Shown one piece after another: positions 59,293-64,000 of a stretch of DNA of 64,000 bases. Below the pieces are notes generated by a model, which was not told the origin of the DNA, made no database searches, and saw nothing but the letters and a program-made list of their open reading frames with translations. Position numbers and translations under genes: made by a program. This DNA comes from Arthrobotrys musiformis (Eukaryota > Ascomycota > Orbiliomycetes > Orbiliales > Orbiliaceae), in assembly GCA_036971715.1 (NCBI GenBank), contig JAVHJL010000005.1, positions 1,426,001-1,490,000 of the forward strand. Direction: 5' to 3'. Each line of letters opens with the position of its first letter. The stretch's first letter is position 1.

Positions 59293-60690
59293 TTAGTCGA
59301 AGCCGGGGGCGAGGCACTCTCCAGAGATATTGAAGACTACGTATTTTGCCTGGTTGGGGCCCTTGGTGGGGGAGCGTGGGGTTTGTGGGTCCTTCTCGAG
59401 GAGGTGTTCTCTCTCGAAGGAGATAGATTTCTTGAGGATAGACTTTGGGCGTTCCTTGCGTCGCTTCATGTCCTCGGCGTATTGAGAGCCTCGGCGGAAG
59501 TTGTCAGGAGACCCCGGAGCGGTATCATAACCGCTGTCTGTGGAGCCGTTGCTAGAGTTGGCACCGCCGTATGGTCGGCGTTCCCGTTCTTCGATGCCGA
59601 CGACGACTGGTTTGCGTCCGGCATTTCCAACAGACGAGCTGCGTTTTGTGGAGCGGGAGCGGCCACCGGCTTCAATCTCTTCACGGTGTCGAGAGCGAGA
59701 GCGGGAGTAGAGCTCCTCATCAGAAGATGGGCCAGGTCGACGTTGGTATTGAGCGAACATGGCATCATCAAAGTATGTCCTGGCAGTTGGAGTAGCTGGA
59801 GTAGCTGGAGCTGGAGCCGAAGTAGTGCCTTCTGGGCGGGAGTTGACATTGAGGCCTCGCTCCATGGCATTGATAAGGGCACGAACGACTTCGCATCCTT
59901 TTGGAATATCTACTTCAATAGATTGCCAGCCATCTGCCCGTCGTCGAGTGGACTTGGATCGACGGTATTTATCATTGGCTTCTTCGTATAGTGCTTTGGA
60001 AACCTTCCTGGCCAGCTTGTGTCCCTTGGGGCAGAGTTGTCGTCCTTCTAGGTGGACCCTGAGAGGGTCGTAGCAAACATCACAGCGATAGGCATGGGAG
60101 GCGAAATCTCGGAAAGTCTGATGCATATACGATTCTGGGATGGTCGAGTGGTGTGGCATCATGGTAGGAAGTACTTTTTCGTACATAGGTGGAGATGATC
60201 TTGGGGCTGTGAGTGCTCTTGGGGAAGAAGAAAGTGGGATGTGGGAAGCGGGAGGAGCGGTGTAGTAATAGCCGGCCTGGCCAGCCCAGGAAGGAATGTC
60301 TCTTGGATAGGCAGCAGCCATTTTGGGTTGATTATAGTAGTAGTAGTAGTACAGATAGTCTGGGGATTGCAAGTCTAGATATGGAGACGGTGAAGCCTGA
60401 GCGTGAGAAGAAATCGCGGCGGCTTTAATAGAACGAAAGGAAGATCTGTTCGAGATTGCAGTAGAGCGCTCGAGTGCTTGTTGATATAAGTCTTGCTGCG
60501 GCGAATTCAGGTTTGAAGTCAAGCGGCGGTTGTGTGTTGCAAGTGTTGGAGTTGTGGTTGGAGCGGTGGTCAACGTTGTGGTATTTATTGGATAGGAGGC
60601 CGCTCTCCGGTGTTTTGGGTTGATGGTAGGGAGAATTGGAATGTTGGTCTTGTCACGGATTGGATTTGAATTGCCTCTGGTCGAATGCAT
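59293..60690 (-). CDS. Unrecognised single-exon protein with small Cys/His motif and disordered tails
   Basis: One uninterrupted frame of 465 aa with a clear ATG at 60690 (MHSTRGNSNPIRDK). Residues 1 to ~200 are Thr/Ser/Pro/Tyr-rich and disordered, with a run of six Tyr (SPDYLYYYYYYNQPK). A compact segment follows: FRDFASHAYRCDVCYDPL then GRQLCPKGHKLARKV, a CxxC...CxxGH arrangement that could bind one zinc ion. After it come an Arg/Lys-rich helix (ALYEEANDKYRRSKSTRRR) and VDIPKGCEVVRALINAME. The C-terminal half is Ser/Arg-rich and basic (SRSRSRHREEIEAGG), ends with SILKKSISFERE, and may be phosphorylated. I do not recognise the family; a regulatory or RNA/chromatin-linked role is only a guess from composition. 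Confidence 0.8.
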   Translation of the reverse strand: MHSTRGNSNPIRDKTNIPILPTINPKHRRAASYPINTTTLTTAPTTTPTLATHNRRLTSNLNSPQQDLYQQALERSTAISNRSSFRSIKAAAISSHAQASPSPYLDLQSPDYLYYYYYYNQPKMAAAYPRDIPSWAGQAGYYYTAPPASHIPLSSSPRALTAPRSSPPMYEKVLPTMMPHHSTIPESYMHQTFRDFASHAYRCDVCYDPLRVHLEGRQLCPKGHKLARKVSKALYEEANDKYRRSKSTRRRADGWQSIEVDIPKGCEVVRALINAMERGLNVNSRPEGTTSAPAPATPATPTARTYFDDAMFAQYQRRPGPSSDEELYSRSRSRHREEIEAGGRSRSTKRSSSVGNAGRKPVVVGIEERERRPYGGANSSNGSTDSGYDTAPGSPDNFRRGSQYAEDMKRRKERPKSILKKSISFEREHLLEKDPQTPRSPTKGPNQAKYVVFNISGECLAPGFD

Positions 60691-63600
60691 ACACGATCGA
60701 GGGAATCGGAGATGCTGGATACAGACTGACAGATAGAGAAAGAATGATGATATCCAAACCGATTGTGGAGGAGGGAGGCAGTTTATTTAAGTGGTTTGCG
60801 ATACTGCACTTGCTCTGCACATGCAGGCGCAGAAGGGCTAAAAATTGCCAGCCAGGATCTATGACTGGTCCGAAATCCACTTGATGGACAGGACAGGCGC
60901 AGTCTTCTCCCCCCAACAGGGAAGAGCCCGTCTGTGTGTGTGTGGAGTGTGGGTGCCCCATTGCATCAATTACTAAGTAGGTATTACCCTTCGGAGGCAC
61001 TGCCCGGGAGCCTTCCAGTGCCAGTGCCAGTTCCAGTGCGGGTGTGTGTGTGAACCTGGCATGGATGGTGGGCAGTCTGAAAGGATCCGCTGTACTAATA
61101 GTACAGAGTACGTACGATGTCTGGAACTAACGAATGGCCGGCCTTGAAATTGGGCGCCCTCAAGGCACACCGTCCGCTCCAAGCAGCGACCGCACGAATT
61201 ACTAACCTGCGACTCGATTTGCATTTCGGGGTACATACATCATGGTCAGCCCCTGTCACAGGCTGCTCGCACTACAATTGAAGAGAAACTTTCAAACCGT
61301 CTGGTCAGGGTACTCGGGACTCCGTGCATACGTAAGAAAAGCGGCCCCAGACAAAAGCAACTCCAGCATCCTACTACACGTACACAGTACCGCACTGAGA
61401 GAACGTCGTATCCTTTTGCTTGCCTAGTAGTGCGTGAAAATCAGCAGCACGATATTACTCCAATGTATGCAAGTACCTATGAGGTACTTCCTGACTTACA
61501 TACTTGCCAGAGTGAGTAAACCTGGTCGCGCCGAAACAGAGGAAAAAAGAAAGAAACCATGTGCTTTTGCTTCATCAAGCACCGACCTGCTGTGCTTTGC
61601 TTTGGCATGACCTCACAAACATTTTTTCCTTGTTTGCTTGGATCAAACCAGACATTCCTACTTTCTGCCTTTGGTACCACTCCCTGGACTTCTTCCCGAG
61701 ACTCGAACTCGCTTCCCGTGCAGGGTCCAAACTCAAGGGGCTCAAGGACACCGCCACAGTACTTACAGTGAGGCTCTCATCCTACTCGGTCGGCCTCATG
61801 AATGATAGCGAGAGCTAGTACATGTCCTAAATTATAAAGTTTTGGTTTTTGGATTCTAATGATATCATATGGATCTATGAATTTACGAGATATCACAGGA
61901 TACGAAAATAGGAACTACGGAGTTTATCGTTTACGTTTGCTTACTGCTGAGGACAGATTCCATTATCCGATCGATCATGATGGTAATGATGACTCGTCTC
62001 TCTTACCCATAATCGATTGTATTATGGGTTCTGGGGAAATGTATTCAACATGTATTCCTAAAAAGTATCTGATGAGATGACTCTCCATACGTCTCCCCAC
62101 GTCTGGGAGAAAAAAGCCCACCAAGCCGTCTACGGCAATAAGGACCGGGCGTCAACCGTCTGTCGACGACCCGCAGACTGTGAACATTTTTTAGTGTGAA
62201 GGATCGAGTCATCGTCGCTTCTAGAGCTTACAGGGGGACTCCGGAATGGAACTTCGAATCAACCATCCACAATCTTTTCGGCAGAAGGCATGATTGATCA
62301 CATTAGCGAATCTGGTAAACCCACAAGGGGACACATGCGCAATGCACTTCGACGGAAATGCACAGCATCGCTCTCGTTCTCGTCCCTCGGTGTGCGACAC
62401 GAGAATCGAATGGGTGGTGGTGAGCGCTCAGCCGGCCGTTCCGTCTATCGACATGTATACCATCGGACGCTCGATCGATTACGAGGGCTTCGTTTGGCGA
62501 CGAAACCTTTCGATTCGCTCGTTTCGTCCGTCGCAATCATAGTCGTGGGAGATCTGTCGAAGCCTGAGGCCGGCCCAGGCCGCAGGGTGTTTTGTAAGCG
62601 AAAGACCTAGGCAGCTCTACAGGCACACAGGTCTTCATCATCATATGAAGTGTTCTTTCAGAAGCACGTATCGACGTTGACGCGTTCTACGCACCACACT
62701 TTGTGATTGCAATGCATCTTCAAAGGCCCATCAGCTTGCAAGCGCAAAACAAGTCATCGATTCTGTCAATGCAACGATCCTGTGGGGAGTATGGAAATAC
62801 GGGGTAGTTAGTCCTGCCATCCCAACAATATCGCAATATCAGCAGGGCATGATTATAATATTACACGGCATTCTGCAGAATTTCTCGCACGTAGGGATGC
62901 TTGGAGGACCATGTTCAGCTGAGAATTCACGAAATCTCGATCTCAAGAAGGAGTCAATGATAACCCTTTCCGGCTCCAGAACAAACTGGGCAACGTTATT
63001 ATCCCGCTCGGTTAGCACGCACCCTGGGTATCGATAACGGTGGGCCCCAGCGGCGACTTTGTGCGACATCACAGCTGAATGACACCCACACTCTAAGCCA
63101 TGGAGACCAGCAGACCGCAGGTACCCCCTATGTACCAGGAATCTGGAATCCTCTTGCTTCCCGGGCTGGCAGCTGTGAATGACGAATTCTGACCATTGCC
63201 TACTAGAGCTCCCCACTATCGATAAAGAACCGGAGAGAAAACGGTGGCAAGTTCCTGGAACCTCTGTGGGTTCCTTTTGCACTTTTGTTCTGAACTTGCA
63301 TAGCTTAGTATGTATCTAACAAGACGGCGGCCTACCCGTGACACCTTTAGCCGTGGCTTTTGTCATGCAGCGGGATAATATCTACCTACCATCCAACGTG
63401 AGTCATAGACTTCTTGACCTCTCGGTGAAGCTCATCGCCATCCCTCAGCGCAAATCGCGTTCACCAATAGCCATTCTGATATCGATAGCTTGGTGTAAGA
63501 TCTTCCACTGCTGACCTTTTGCTGCCGACACGGGTCGGTCTAACCAATTTCGACACCGTTTTCTCCAACAGCCGAAGTCACGACCCGCCGATGACTCCCA

Positions 63601-64000
63601 TAGAAATATAGTAACGTGAAAAGCCGATGTCATGTTTCGGACGGAAACCAACATGGACACTCGGGAATCCTACTTGGACTCGACCGAATGGGCGCTGTTC
63701 GGGGGGATGTTGCACAACCGAGAAGGAGTGGCAGTGCTGACCCGTCTTGGTGAACCCAAGTTGGGAAGAAGCGATCTTACCCCAGTCGCTCCATTTGGCG
63801 AACGGTTTTTTTGGCGGTGCACCGCCTCTGAGCCTCGAATAGAGCCTCAGCAAAAACTCTGGCTGAAGGCTGCAGAATAATCAATTCTTCACGTCAAACC
63901 GATAAGAAGGATGAGCATCTATCATGCAACCCGATCTTTGGTACTTCCCCTTTTCCCCACCAGCCACCTTCCCATATTGACCTTAGTTTGGCACTGACAT
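60691..64000. other. Right-edge 3.3 kb, no supportable gene
   Basis: Contains the 5' region of the preceding minus-strand gene with GT and CCAGTG short repeats (60928-61050). ATG open frames such as 61859-62080 (73 aa) and both-strand open frames around 62290-62610 and 63580-63880 have no recognisable protein character. They could be exons of genes reaching beyond the window, but no splice model was convincing. Confidence 0.45.

Overview
The window is a piece of nuclear DNA from a filamentous ascomycete (Pezizomycotina). The signs are short spliceosomal introns (mostly 54-131 nt) with GTRNGT donors, CTAAC/CTGAC-like branch sites and YAG acceptors, a fungal-type phytochrome hybrid histidine kinase, a UstYa/DUF3328 protein, a TMEM184-type membrane protein, and widely spaced genes with CT-rich leaders. 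The genus cannot be fixed by eye. I rebuilt thirteen multi-exon genes and one single-exon gene by hand. In every fully contained model the summed exon length is a multiple of three and splice phases match. No CRISPR array, rRNA or tRNA was seen and none of the structure is bacterial.

Left part (1-8.7 kb): 3' end of an NPC1/Ncr1 sterol transporter gene (cut by the window edge), a convergent OST-alpha/TMEM184 gene, a gene-free stretch, then an ECH1-type dienoyl-CoA isomerase gene. Accessory block (8.8-20.9 kb): a secreted/transmembrane kelch protein, an unrecognised protein with a DTGA motif, a protein with a possible nuclease-like N-terminal half and a kinase-like C-terminal half, a small secreted histidine-rich repeat protein with Kex2-type dibasic sites, and, divergently transcribed 2.3 kb away, a UstYa-family membrane oxidase homologue. 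The last two resemble the core pair of a fungal ribosomal-peptide (dikaritin/KEP-type) pathway and are the most interesting object in the window.

Middle (21-39 kb): housekeeping and signalling genes: importin Kap121/Pse1, a PL1 pectate lyase, a SNF2/Rad5-like ATPase, and fungal phytochrome fphA. A 6.6-kb gene-free stretch rich in simple repeats follows.

Right part (45-64 kb): a LAMTOR1/Meh1-like lipidated adaptor of the EGO/Ragulator complex, a 12-exon coiled-coil protein of 1323 aa preceded by a ~226-bp tandem repeat array, the tiny 3-exon gene for mitochondrial ribosomal protein bL33m, a 5-kb gene-free stretch, a single-exon protein with a small Cys motif, and a final 3.3 kb in which I see no supportable gene. 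Apart from the proposed peptide/UstYa pair, the genes do not form an obvious shared pathway.
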